Below are positions 1-6,197 of a stretch of DNA of 9,577 nt, one piece after another. Source of the stretch: JALXCG01 sp026991065 [NCBI: Gemmatimonadota bacterium] (GTDB taxonomy: Bacteria; GCA-2686955); NCBI GenBank assembly GCA_026991065.1, contig JALXCG010000892.1, forward strand, positions 1 to 9,577, in the 5' to 3' direction. The position numbers were made by a program, and so were the translations under genes. Below the pieces are notes generated by a model, which saw only the letters and a list, made by a program, of their open reading frames with translations, was not told the origin of the DNA and made no database searches. Position 1 is the first letter of the stretch, and each line of letters opens with the position of its first letter.

Positions 1-671
1 CCACCATAGTGAGGGCTGAGATAAAACATCGGCACGATCTGCCAGGAGACGGCGACCAGCAGCCCGCCGACCCAGCCCACCCCGATCAAAGAGAGATGCA
101 GGAGCAGCCGCTCCGCCCGCAGCGGCGGCGCCAGGCCGGCAGCGTAGAGAATGAGCAGAACCACCGCCAGCAGGGTAGCCAGAACAAAGGCGAAAAATGC
201 CAGGCGCATTCCCTGCACGCTGGCATCGGCCGCCGTCGTTCGATGCAAGGCGATCCCCACCGGAATGGTGAAACCGAGCAGCGCCGCTCCCAAGAGCCAC
301 GCCGCGACCCATAACCAACTCAGTTGCCCCAGCAGCAGCCCCCCGGCGAAAGCCACCATTCCCCCCGCCAGCAGCGCATGAACGCCGTGCGCCAGGCGCA
401 CCACCGGAACCGGCGCCCCCGCCAGCACCGGCAGCATCTGGTAGAGCGCGCCCCACATGATCATGGTGAGCACGCCCAGGGTTGCGACATGGGTCAACGC
501 CAAAGTGCTCGGCACCCAAGGTGAAAGCCACACCTCGGCGCCGCGCCAACATAGAATCGCACCGGCCGCGACCAGGGCGAGCGGCGCACTGAGAAAGAAA
601 CTCGCCGGGATGCTCAGCGGCGGCGCCTGATCGAAGCTGAGCCCGGCATCCATTCCTCCGAACGCTCTCAT
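1..671 (-). CDS. Polytopic membrane protein, NnrS / heme-copper oxidase subunit I-like (C-terminus cut by window edge)
   Basis: The first 223 codons are present and the frame is open to the window edge. The ATG at 671 overlaps the stop of the upstream regulator gene as ATGA (668-671), which fixes the start and implies translational coupling; the ribosome site itself is weak. An in-frame ATG at codon 7, directly after GGAGGA, is an alternative but too close to that motif. I see six hydrophobic segments, near residues 20-42, 56-84, 96-118, 119-142, 156-180 and 190-217. Motifs THVATLGVLTM (55-70 region, His61), GALYQMLPVLAG (74-85) and VSWQIVPMFYLSP (208-220), plus His192 in LLHLSLIG, resemble a family of conserved membrane proteins loosely related to NnrS and heme-copper oxidase subunit I, where paired histidines could bind heme. 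That family link is from memory of motif shape. No catalytic function can be claimed, and the missing C-terminus limits confidence. Confidence 0.72.
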   Translation of the reverse strand, partial: MRAFGGMDAGLSFDQAPPLSIPASFFLSAPLALVAAGAILCWRGAEVWLSPWVPSTLALTHVATLGVLTMIMWGALYQMLPVLAGAPVPVVRLAHGVHALLAGGMVAFAGGLLLGQLSWLWVAAWLLGAALLGFTIPVGIALHRTTAADASVQGMRLAFFAFVLATLLAVVLLILYAAGLAPPLRAERLLLHLSLIGVGWVGGLLVAVSWQIVPMFYLSPHYG

Positions 672-1756
672 GCCGGCCGCCAAACCAGAAGCACAACACC
701 CAACTCGCTGCGGTCAAGGAGCCGATGGCTCAAGCCGCGCTCCGCCAGGTGCGGAGGCAAGAGGCGTGGGCGGCGAGGCAACAGCGCACCGTAACGCTGC
801 CCCGGCGCAAGACCCGAAACCGCCTGGAGCACCCGCTCCAGGGGTTCCGGCGCCTCCAAGTCGCGCAGGTCGTCGACCGGCGGTCCCAGGATTGTCACCA
901 CCGAATCCCACAGATCGCTCCGCGCCTCTTCGGCTGCCACGCCGTGGCCGCTGGTCTCCATGAGCGCCACCAGAGGCCGCGGAAAGAAAGAGGAGCGAAT
1001 GATCAAGATGCTGCCGGCGGGAGCCTCTTCCAGTGCGGCACGCAAAAGATGAAAAGGATCGTTGCCCTGGGCGATCATCGGCCGCACATCAATCAAGCGC
1101 AACGTCGGTTCCGCATCCCGCGCTCGCTCACACTGGCCATCAACGGCGCCCGGCACCGCGGTCACCGGCGCTCCATCACGCGGCAAGGCCCCCACTTGCC
1201 ACTGCGAGAGCACTCCATCGGCTTGCTCCGACAACGGCACTCTGCGCCCCTCCATCTGCCAGTGCAGGACTGTCGCCTGGAGTGCCCCGATCAGTGCCAG
1301 GGCCGCCTGCCCGGGATCGATTTCGGCGGCGAAAGAGCCCTCCGCCTGCCCCTGGTAAACCAACTGCCCAAGCAGCGCCCGCTGCATCGCCAGCAGGTGT
1401 CGCAACGCCGCCGAAACCGGATCGGCGGCGGCGCCGGCGTTGGCAAAAAGCAGCCGCGGCAACCCCGGATTGCGTTCCACATGCGCCATGTAGGCCGCCA
1501 CCATGGCGCGGATTCTGGGTAGCGCCGCGGCATGCGTGCGGAACACCTCCTCGGCACTGCTCGCCAGCTCGTCCCGTGCCTCGTCGATCACCGCCAGCAG
1601 AAGCGCCTCGCGGTTGCGAAAATGGCGAAACAGCGCCGGTTGACTCACCCCCACGGCGCGCGCAATGCAACGCGTGCTCATCTGTTCCAAAGGTGTGTCC
1701 GCCAAAAGTCCCATCACAGTCTCGACGATCTCTACCTTGCGCTCAGAGGAAGCCAT
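668..1756 (-). CDS. TetR/AcrR-family transcriptional regulator fused to two DUF2249 domains
   Basis: The 362-residue product is much longer than a typical TetR protein (about 200). Residues 5-53 form the TetR DNA-binding domain, with the recognition-helix signature VGVSQPALFRHFRNREALL (35-53). Residues 60-185 are an all-helical TetR-type ligand/dimer domain. After a linker (about 186-216, containing Cys209) come two copies of a DUF2249-like module. The first is about 218-288 (LIDVRPMIAQGNDPFHLLRA, then FFPRPLVALME). The second is about 294-360 (DLRDLEAPEPLERVLQAVSG, then LLPHLAERGL-type and VVLLVWR ends). DUF2249 has the TusA/SirA-like fold; the sulfur-carrier cysteine position of TusA (CPxP) is Ala302 here (APEP), so sulfur transfer is unlikely and a sensing role is more plausible. 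The gene overlaps the downstream membrane-protein start by 4 bp and is divergent from the AtuA-family gene. TetR identity is secure, the DUF2249 assignment is by motif, and the ligand is unknown. Confidence 0.9.
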   Translation of the reverse strand: MASSERKVEIVETVMGLLADTPLEQMSTRCIARAVGVSQPALFRHFRNREALLLAVIDEARDELASSAEEVFRTHAAALPRIRAMVAAYMAHVERNPGLPRLLFANAGAAADPVSAALRHLLAMQRALLGQLVYQGQAEGSFAAEIDPGQAALALIGALQATVLHWQMEGRRVPLSEQADGVLSQWQVGALPRDGAPVTAVPGAVDGQCERARDAEPTLRLIDVRPMIAQGNDPFHLLRAALEEAPAGSILIIRSSFFPRPLVALMETSGHGVAAEEARSDLWDSVVTILGPPVDDLRDLEAPEPLERVLQAVSGLAPGQRYGALLPRRPRLLPPHLAERGLSHRLLDRSELGVVLLVWRPA

Positions 1757-1765
1757 TGATCTGCC

Positions 1766-1777
1766 TGGTTAGAACCA
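1766..1777. repeat. Short inverted repeat in the regulator leader
   Basis: TGGTT (1766-1770) and AACCA (1773-1777) are perfect 5-bp arms around a 2-bp centre. It lies 10-21 bp upstream of the tetR-type ATG, within the predicted 5' leader. It could be a secondary operator half or chance; the arms are short. Confidence 0.3.
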
Positions 1778-1798
1778 CAATCCACATCTCAGACGCCG

Positions 1799-1828
1799 CG
1801 CGATCGGATGATAACATCGCGGATCGCG
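1799..1828. promoter_or_regulatory. Nested inverted repeat, candidate TetR-type operator
   Basis: The outer arms are CGCGATC (1799-1805) and GATCGCG (1822-1828). Inside them, GATG (1807-1810) and CATC (1815-1818) form a second perfect inverted repeat around ATAA. The two centres differ by 1 bp. The element covers the predicted -10 of the minus-strand regulator promoter and sits about 90 bp upstream of the plus-strand promoter. TetR proteins commonly bind such palindromes in divergent intergenic regions and repress their own gene; that this one is bound by the adjacent regulator is inference. Confidence 0.5.
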
Positions 1829-1837
1829 GCAAAACAA
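1808..1837 (-). promoter_or_regulatory. Predicted sigma70-type promoter for the TetR-DUF2249 operon
   Basis: On the minus strand, TTGTTT (1837-1832) is followed by an 18-bp spacer and TATCAT (1813-1808). TG at 1816-1815 makes an extended -10 (TGTTATCAT). The predicted transcription start is near 1801, giving a leader of about 45 nt before the ATG at 1756. The -35 match is only partial. The -10 is overlapped by the inverted repeat at 1799-1828, which would suit autorepression. Confidence 0.5.
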
Positions 1838-1914
1838 TCACGGGTTCACCATGCCGCCACGGTGCCTTCGCGCACCCGCTCGTTCGCTCTTTCAACCCAC
1901 CCGCGGTTCGCCGC

Positions 1915-1923
1915 TGCTATACT
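1915..1923 (+). promoter_or_regulatory. Extended -10 promoter for the AtuA-family gene
   Basis: TGCTATACT (1915-1923) fits the extended -10 pattern TGnTATAAT with one mismatch. No good -35 is seen at the normal spacing (TTCAAC at 1891-1896 is 21 bp away), which extended -10 promoters tolerate. Transcription would start near 1930, leaving a leader of about 38 nt before the ATG at 1968. Confidence 0.5.
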
Positions 1924-1956
1924 CAGCACTTAGCTTCGTGCCCGCGCAACACCAAT

Positions 1957-1960
1957 GGAG
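1957..1960 (+). promoter_or_regulatory. Ribosome binding site deciding the AtuA-family start
   Basis: GGAG with a 7-nt A/T-rich spacer precedes the ATG at 1968. This favours 1968 over the in-frame ATG at 1851, which lies upstream of the predicted promoter and would add 39 residues with no family similarity. Confidence 0.8.
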
Positions 1961-1967
1961 AATATTA

Positions 1968-3737
1968 ATGTCCAGCACGCTACGCATCGCCAACTGCAGC
2001 GGCTTTTATGGCGACCGGATCTCGGCGGCGAAAGAGATGGTGGAGGGTGGCCCCATCGACTTCCTCACCGGCGACTACTTGGCCGAACTGACCATGATGA
2101 TCCTCTACCGCGATCGCCAGCGTGATCCGCGGCTCGGCTACGCGCGCACATTTCTCCAGCAGATGGAAGAGGTGCTCGGGCGCTGCGTCGATCGCAAGAT
2201 CAAGGTCGTCGCCAATGCCGGCGGGTTGAATCCCGCCGGGCTGGCCGAGCGCCTCCAGGAGCTGGCCAAGAAACTGGGGGTCGAGCCGCGCATCGCCTGG
2301 ATCGAGGGGGACGACATTACCGCTCGCCTGGGAGAGTTGCAGCAGCGCGGCAACCCCCTGAACGACATGTCGAGCGGCAAGCCCCTGGCCTCATTGGATC
2401 AGGAGATTCTCTGCGCCAACGCCTACCTGGGTGCCTGGCCGGTCGTCGAAGCACTGAGCCGCGGCGCCGACATCGTGATCTGCCCGCGCGTCACCGATAC
2501 CGCCCTGGTGCTCGGCCCGGCGGCGTGGCATCACGGCTGGGGCCGCCAGGATTGGGACCGGCTGGCGGCCGGCGTGGTCGCCGGGCACATTCTCGAATGC
2601 GGCACCCAGTCCACCGGCGGCAACTACGCTTTCTTCCGCGAAGTCAAATCCTACCGCAATGTCGGCTTCCCCATCTGCGAGATGGAGGAGGACGGCACCT
2701 TCACCATCACCAAACACGAGAACACCGGCGGCCTGGTTTCGGTGGGCACGGTAAAATCGCAACTCCTCTACGAAACGACCGACGCTCACTACCTCACCCC
2801 CGACGTGGTCGCCCGCTTCGACACCATTCAACTGGAAGAGGCCGGCGAAAACCGCGTGCGGGTCACCGGCGTCAAGGGGGAGATCGCGCCCAGCACTCTC
2901 AAAGTCGCCATGCTCTATGTCAGCGGCTACCGCAACGCCGGCACCATCCTTCTCACCGGCCTCGACATCCCCGAAAAGGCGCGCATCGTCGAAGAGGCGT
3001 TCTGGGATCTGATGGGCGGGCACGACACCTTCGAAGAAGCGCGCATCGACCTGATCAACCAGACCCCGCAGGATCCCAGCTCCAACAACTACGCCTTCGC
3101 TCAACTGCGTTTCGCCCTGCGCGACTCCGACCGGCAGAAGGTCGGCCGGCGCTTTTTCGACAAGATGGTGGAACTCGCCCTCTCCAATATCCCGGGCTTC
3201 ACCATGCCCACCAACGTCGGCAAATCCGCCTCCCCCTGCGCCTCCTTCTGGGCGGCGCTGGTACCGGCCAGCGAGATCGAGCAGGTGGTGGTCATCGACG
3301 GCGAGCGGATCCCGGTTCCCCACACCGAAATTCCGGACGAAAACGTAACCGTGACCCCACCCTCGATCGAGGTTCCGCCGCCGCCCGGCGGCCGCACCCG
3401 GCGCATGGCGATCGGCGAGGTTTTGGGCGCCCGCTCCGGCGACAAAGGCGGTGCCGCCACGTTGGGCGTCTGGGGGCGCACACCGGAGGCCTACTCCTGG
3501 GCGGTCGAACACCTCACCATTGAGCGCATTCGCGAGTTGATTCCGGAAGCCCGCGGCCTGCGGGTCGAGCGTTTTCTCATGCCCAACATGCTGGCGATCG
3601 GTTTTCTCATCGACGGCATTCTCGGCGAAGGCGCCAGCGCCTCCACCCTGATCGACCCGCAGGCAAAATCCCTGGGCGAGTATTTCCGCGCCCGGCACAC
3701 CGATGTACCGGTGGCACTGCTGCCGCCTTCAGCCTGA
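1968..3737 (+). CDS. Acyclic terpene utilization AtuA-family protein (DUF1446 + AtuA-like C-terminal domain)
   Basis: The product has 589 residues, about the length of full AtuA-type proteins. The N-terminal DUF1446 region (about 5-455) shows the family motifs ANCSGFYGDR (8-17), IDFLTGDYLAELTM, VVANAGGLNP, and ILECGTQSTGG with a following NYAFF. A proline-rich linker (PPSIEVPPPPGG, about 463-475) leads to the C-terminal domain with LGARSGDKGG (486-495), the hallmark of the AtuA-like C-terminal domain. No signal peptide or membrane segment is seen, so it should be cytosolic. AtuA is named from the Pseudomonas citronellol/geraniol (atu) cluster, but its exact reaction is not established, and many family members occur outside terpene pathways near short or branched acyl-CoA genes. 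Here it stands alone between its own promoter and terminator, divergent from the TetR-DUF2249 gene, which may control it. Family assignment is firm; the substrate is unknown. Confidence 0.93.
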   Translation: MSSTLRIANCSGFYGDRISAAKEMVEGGPIDFLTGDYLAELTMMILYRDRQRDPRLGYARTFLQQMEEVLGRCVDRKIKVVANAGGLNPAGLAERLQELAKKLGVEPRIAWIEGDDITARLGELQQRGNPLNDMSSGKPLASLDQEILCANAYLGAWPVVEALSRGADIVICPRVTDTALVLGPAAWHHGWGRQDWDRLAAGVVAGHILECGTQSTGGNYAFFREVKSYRNVGFPICEMEEDGTFTITKHENTGGLVSVGTVKSQLLYETTDAHYLTPDVVARFDTIQLEEAGENRVRVTGVKGEIAPSTLKVAMLYVSGYRNAGTILLTGLDIPEKARIVEEAFWDLMGGHDTFEEARIDLINQTPQDPSSNNYAFAQLRFALRDSDRQKVGRRFFDKMVELALSNIPGFTMPTNVGKSASPCASFWAALVPASEIEQVVVIDGERIPVPHTEIPDENVTVTPPSIEVPPPPGGRTRRMAIGEVLGARSGDKGGAATLGVWGRTPEAYSWAVEHLTIERIRELIPEARGLRVERFLMPNMLAIGFLIDGILGEGASASTLIDPQAKSLGEYFRARHTDVPVALLPPSA

Positions 3738-3782
3738 TCATTCCGGATCATTCGGCGCCCCCCACCGGCTCCAATGCGCACC

Positions 3783-3815
3783 AAGGCCGCGACCCGTCCC
3801 GGGCCGCGGCCTTTT
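3783..3815 (+). terminator. Rho-independent terminator after the AtuA-family gene
   Basis: Perfect 9-bp GC-rich arms AAGGCCGCG (3783-3791) and CGCGGCCTT (3805-3813) can extend inwards by CCC/GGG after one mismatch. The run TTTT (3812-3815) ends the structure. It starts 46 bp after the stop. It lies between convergent genes; on the minus strand only two T follow the stem, so it should act mainly on the plus-strand transcript. Confidence 0.85.
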
Positions 3816-3836
3816 CGATGCCACCCATGCAACACC

Positions 3837-6017
3837 TTAGATGCCTGAGAAGTAGTCCATCTTGCCGCTGCCGGAGGCTCCCAGGTCTCCGGAGTCCAGC
3901 ATCTCGCCGGAAGCATCCAGGAAGCCCAGCAGATTGCCGGAGGCATCCAGCATCCCCAAAATACCGCCGGAAGCATCCAGAATCGCAATCATGCCACCGG
4001 AAGCGTCCAGAACTCCCAGGAGGCTGCCGGAAGCATCCAACATCCCCAGAATGCCGCCGCTCGCCATCAGCTCTTCAGCCAATCCATCGCTGGAAGCATC
4101 GAGCATGGTGATGATCCCGCCGGAGGCGTCCAGCATGCCGATGATCCCGCCGGAAGCGTCCAGCATGCCGATGATCCCGCCGGTCGACTCGATCTCGCCA
4201 AGCTCCTGCGCATTGGTTTGCAGGAAGGACCCAAGTCCCCCGGACGCCTCCAGCACTCCCAGAATCCCGCCGTCGGCTCCGCACATTCCACCCAGATCAA
4301 AGTCGATCACCTGCCAGGTATCCACCAGATCGGTGGCGCTGTCGTAGAGACAGAAGAACCCCTCTTCGGTCTCGATAAAGAGCGCGACACCCAGTTCCTG
4401 GTCGTTGACCACAGCACCGATCTGGTTCGAGGGATAGAGGTTTTCCGGTGGTGCCGCCGGATCCACATAGCCCTCCAGGTCGACTCGTTCCCGGGTAACG
4501 ATATTGGGCCATTCGGTCAGCGCCCGATAGGGATCGATCAGGCCGTATCCGGTCTCCTCATCCCACCCGGCCGGTCCCAGGTCCGACGCGGTCTGGGTAA
4601 TGATGTTCTGCACATCGAGCGGGGTGAGTGAAACCTGCACGCCACTGGCATTGGAGAGCAGCATCGCGGCGAGCGCCGCCACGTGCGGGCTGGCCTGCGA
4701 AGTCCCGGCGCAGAACCAGTAGCCCAGATTCTTGGGCTTCAGATAGCCGATCGAAGTGCTCAGGATGGCGTCCGGGTAGCCATCTCCATCCAGATCCTCT
4801 TTCGACCCGCCGGGTGCCACGACATCCAGCGCCTTGCCGTAGTTGGAATAGCTGGTCCGCAGCGCATCGCGATTCACCGCGCCGACCGCGATTACTTCGT
4901 TGTAGGCCGCGGGATAACTCACTTCCGGCCAGTTCTTGTTGCCGGCCGCGGAGACCAACACGATCCCCGCCGCCTCGGCATCCTTGATCGCCGCTTCCAT
5001 ATAGGCACCGGGATCGAAGCCCGGCGGGAACGACACGCTCAGATTGATCACCCGGTAGGGGTGCGGCATCTCGATCACCGCGCGAATCCCATCCACCAAG
5101 GCCTCGATCGTGCCCTTGCCATGCTCATCGAGCACCCGCACCGGGGCGACCGTAAAGAAGGGAGCCATACCGGCGATGCCGACGCCGTTGTCGATCTCCG
5201 CGGCAATGATCCCGGTGACATGCGTTCCATGCTGATTCATGTCGTAGGCGGCGGATCCCGGCGCAATGCAGTCGGTCGCATGCAGGAATGCCGGCGCCAG
5301 ATCGGGATGCTGGGCATATTCGGTGCCGGTGGCGGCATCCACGCCGGAACTCCAGGCCACACCGGAGTCAAGAACCGCGATCAGCACATCCTCGCGCGCC
5401 GCGGTACCATGCTCCACGCCCCAGGCGGCGGGCATGTTCAGCATCTCCAGGTTCCACTGGTATCCGGCATAGTAAGCATCGCTCGGCGGCCCTTCGCCCG
5501 CATAATCGGTATTGCTTGAGCAGACCGCATTGGGAACCGCCGCGCGCACCCTCGGGTCGGCGCGAAAACGCGCCAACAACTCGGCCAGACCACTGTGATC
5601 CGCCAGCGGGCCGCGCACTCCGGCACGCCGCAGATGCCGGCGCACCACTTCCGGCTTCGGCGTGCGCACTTTGAACCAGCCGCCCGGCATCTGGTCACGC
5701 TCGATCCGCAGACCATAGTCAGCCAGGAATGCCGCCCGCTCACGCCGCCCCACGCCCCGCCGCAACTGCACCAGCAACTCGCGATCCACCACCTCGACCA
5801 ACGCTCCGCTCCGCCCCAGCGGACTCTCGACCGTCGCCCGTCCGGCCACCTGCGGTGTGGCCGTGGTGACCGGCGCTACCGCCGCCCGCGCGCCGGCCGG
5901 AACCAGCGCAAGACCACCGGCGAACGCCAACCCAGCGACCCACAATGTCCGCCGCGCCCAGCGCCGAGAGGTCCAGTTGTCATCGTGTTGCCGAACTAAA
6001 TGCTCGGGAAAGTTCAT
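3837..6017 (-). CDS. Secreted subtilisin-like serine protease (peptidase S8) with C-terminal decapeptide repeats
   Basis: The 726-residue product starts at the ATG at 6017, chosen because AGGAG lies 6 nt upstream; an in-frame ATG at 6086 lacks this. Residues 1-45 are a signal peptide with arginine pairs (SRRWARRTL, 17-25), a hydrophobic core and an ARA-A cleavage site, Tat-like or Sec. Residues about 80-170 look like an S8 inhibitory propeptide (LLVQLRRG, GWFKVRTP, FRADPRVRAAVPNAV). The catalytic domain (about 185-500) has Asp217 (AVLDSG), His263 (NQHGTHVTG), oxyanion Asn360 (SAAGN) and Ser440 (GTSQASPHVAAL), so it should be active. DLDGDGYPDA (408-417) is a calcium-loop-like insertion just before the serine motif. 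GYGLIDPYRAL marks the end of the fold. Residues about 583-712 are ten-residue repeats (see separate entry), and the protein ends in FSGI without a known sorting tag. It presumably degrades proteins outside the cytoplasm; the substrate is unknown. Confidence 0.93.
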   Translation of the reverse strand: MNFPEHLVRQHDDNWTSRRWARRTLWVAGLAFAGGLALVPAGARAAVAPVTTATPQVAGRATVESPLGRSGALVEVVDRELLVQLRRGVGRRERAAFLADYGLRIERDQMPGGWFKVRTPKPEVVRRHLRRAGVRGPLADHSGLAELLARFRADPRVRAAVPNAVCSSNTDYAGEGPPSDAYYAGYQWNLEMLNMPAAWGVEHGTAAREDVLIAVLDSGVAWSSGVDAATGTEYAQHPDLAPAFLHATDCIAPGSAAYDMNQHGTHVTGIIAAEIDNGVGIAGMAPFFTVAPVRVLDEHGKGTIEALVDGIRAVIEMPHPYRVINLSVSFPPGFDPGAYMEAAIKDAEAAGIVLVSAAGNKNWPEVSYPAAYNEVIAVGAVNRDALRTSYSNYGKALDVVAPGGSKEDLDGDGYPDAILSTSIGYLKPKNLGYWFCAGTSQASPHVAALAAMLLSNASGVQVSLTPLDVQNIITQTASDLGPAGWDEETGYGLIDPYRALTEWPNIVTRERVDLEGYVDPAAPPENLYPSNQIGAVVNDQELGVALFIETEEGFFCLYDSATDLVDTWQVIDFDLGGMCGADGGILGVLEASGGLGSFLQTNAQELGEIESTGGIIGMLDASGGIIGMLDASGGIITMLDASSDGLAEELMASGGILGMLDASGSLLGVLDASGGMIAILDASGGILGMLDASGNLLGFLDASGEMLDSGDLGASGSGKMDYFSGI
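3909..4271 (-). repeat. 30-bp / decapeptide repeat tract in the protease C-terminus
   Basis: The tract encodes residues 583-703 of the protease. Nine clear units fit GG(I/L/M)(I/L)x(M/V/I/F)L(D/E)AS, beginning at residues 583, 613, 623, 633, 654, 664, 674, 684 and 694. More diverged units fill 593-612, and one 11-residue unit at 643-653 shifts the register by one codon. At DNA level the units are 30 bp. Copies 4111-4140 and 4141-4170 differ at one base, and the first 13 bp repeat again at 4171-4183, suggesting recent duplication. A final degenerate unit and a Gly/Ser-rich tail follow. I recognise no named repeat family; alternating hydrophobic pairs with DASG turns would suit a beta-solenoid or stacked beta-arch, which is inference. 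Confidence 0.9.
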
Positions 6018-6023
6018 GCTCGT

Positions 6024-6028
6024 CTCCT
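6024..6028 (-). promoter_or_regulatory. Ribosome binding site deciding the protease start
   Basis: On the minus strand AGGAG is followed by six bases (ACGAGC) and then the ATG at 6017. This is the strongest ribosome site near any candidate start and places the signal peptide at the N-terminus. Confidence 0.85.
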
Positions 6029-6061
6029 GGCAAAAGGACACCGGAATCGTGATCGAGAACC

Positions 6062-6083
6062 GACCCGGTCGACTCTCCGGGTC
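6062..6083. repeat. GC-rich hairpin in the protease leader
   Basis: GACCCGG (6062-6068) and CCGGGTC (6077-6083) are perfect 7-bp arms around an 8-bp loop, 45 bp upstream of the protease ATG. In minus-strand RNA it is not followed by a T-run, so it is not a standard terminator. It may be 5' UTR structure or a protein-binding palindrome. Confidence 0.45.
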
Positions 6084-6120
6084 CACCCGCTCTGGTGCAG
6101 GAGTCGTGCCGAACCGGGAA

Positions 6121-6133
6121 TTGCAAGATGCAA
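6121..6133. repeat. Short inverted repeat upstream of the protease
   Basis: TTGCA (6121-6125) and TGCAA (6129-6133) flank AGA. The 7-bp string GATGCAA at 6127-6133 recurs at 6196-6202, so on the minus strand two TTGCATC boxes, each after AGG plus one base, lie 69 bp apart. A regulator site is possible but unproven; I could not find a convincing -10/-35 pair in this gap. Confidence 0.3.
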
Positions 6134-6180
6134 GCCTCGAAATCCTTGGAGCACAACACCTCCGCTATCTCCTACTCGTC

Positions 6181-6197
6181 TCGTGCGATCTGCACGA
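6181..6197. repeat. Small hairpin downstream of the diguanylate cyclase gene
   Basis: TCGTGC (6181-6186) and GCACGA (6192-6197) are perfect 6-bp arms with a 5-bp loop, about 43 bp beyond the cyclase stop. No T-run follows on the minus strand. It could be a weak or Rho-assisted terminator, or an operator. Confidence 0.35.

Noticed and set aside
1851-1967. Upstream ATG extending the AtuA-family gene by 39 residues
   Set aside because: It lies before the predicted promoter, has no ribosome site and adds proline/arginine-rich residues unlike the family; the ATG at 1968 has GGAG at proper spacing and begins the family motif.
725-1968. Long plus-strand open frames opposite the TetR-DUF2249 gene
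   Set aside because: They are arginine/proline-rich shadow translations without domains, while the minus strand has clear TetR motifs.
2391-3698. Long open frame antisense to the AtuA-family gene
   Set aside because: It is glycine/valine-rich with no recognisable domain, and opposite a gene with clear family motifs; long antisense frames are expected at this GC content.
3909-4271. CRISPR-like array of 30-bp repeats
   Set aside because: The units are contiguous with no spacers, stay in the reading frame of the protease and encode a regular decapeptide; there are no cas genes.
6018-6086. Upstream ATG at 6086 for the protease
   Set aside because: It would put 23 residues before the signal peptide and has no ribosome site; the ATG at 6017 has AGGAG six bases upstream.
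6014-6157. Small minus-strand open frame in the gap, from a GTG near 6157 after GGAGG and ending in ATGA with the protease start
   Set aside because: The coupling geometry is tempting, but the product is arginine-rich, has no motif, and the start spacing is only about 4 nt; more likely chance.
6181-6197. Intrinsic terminator for the cyclase gene
   Set aside because: The hairpin is short and no T-run follows on the minus strand; recorded only as an inverted repeat.
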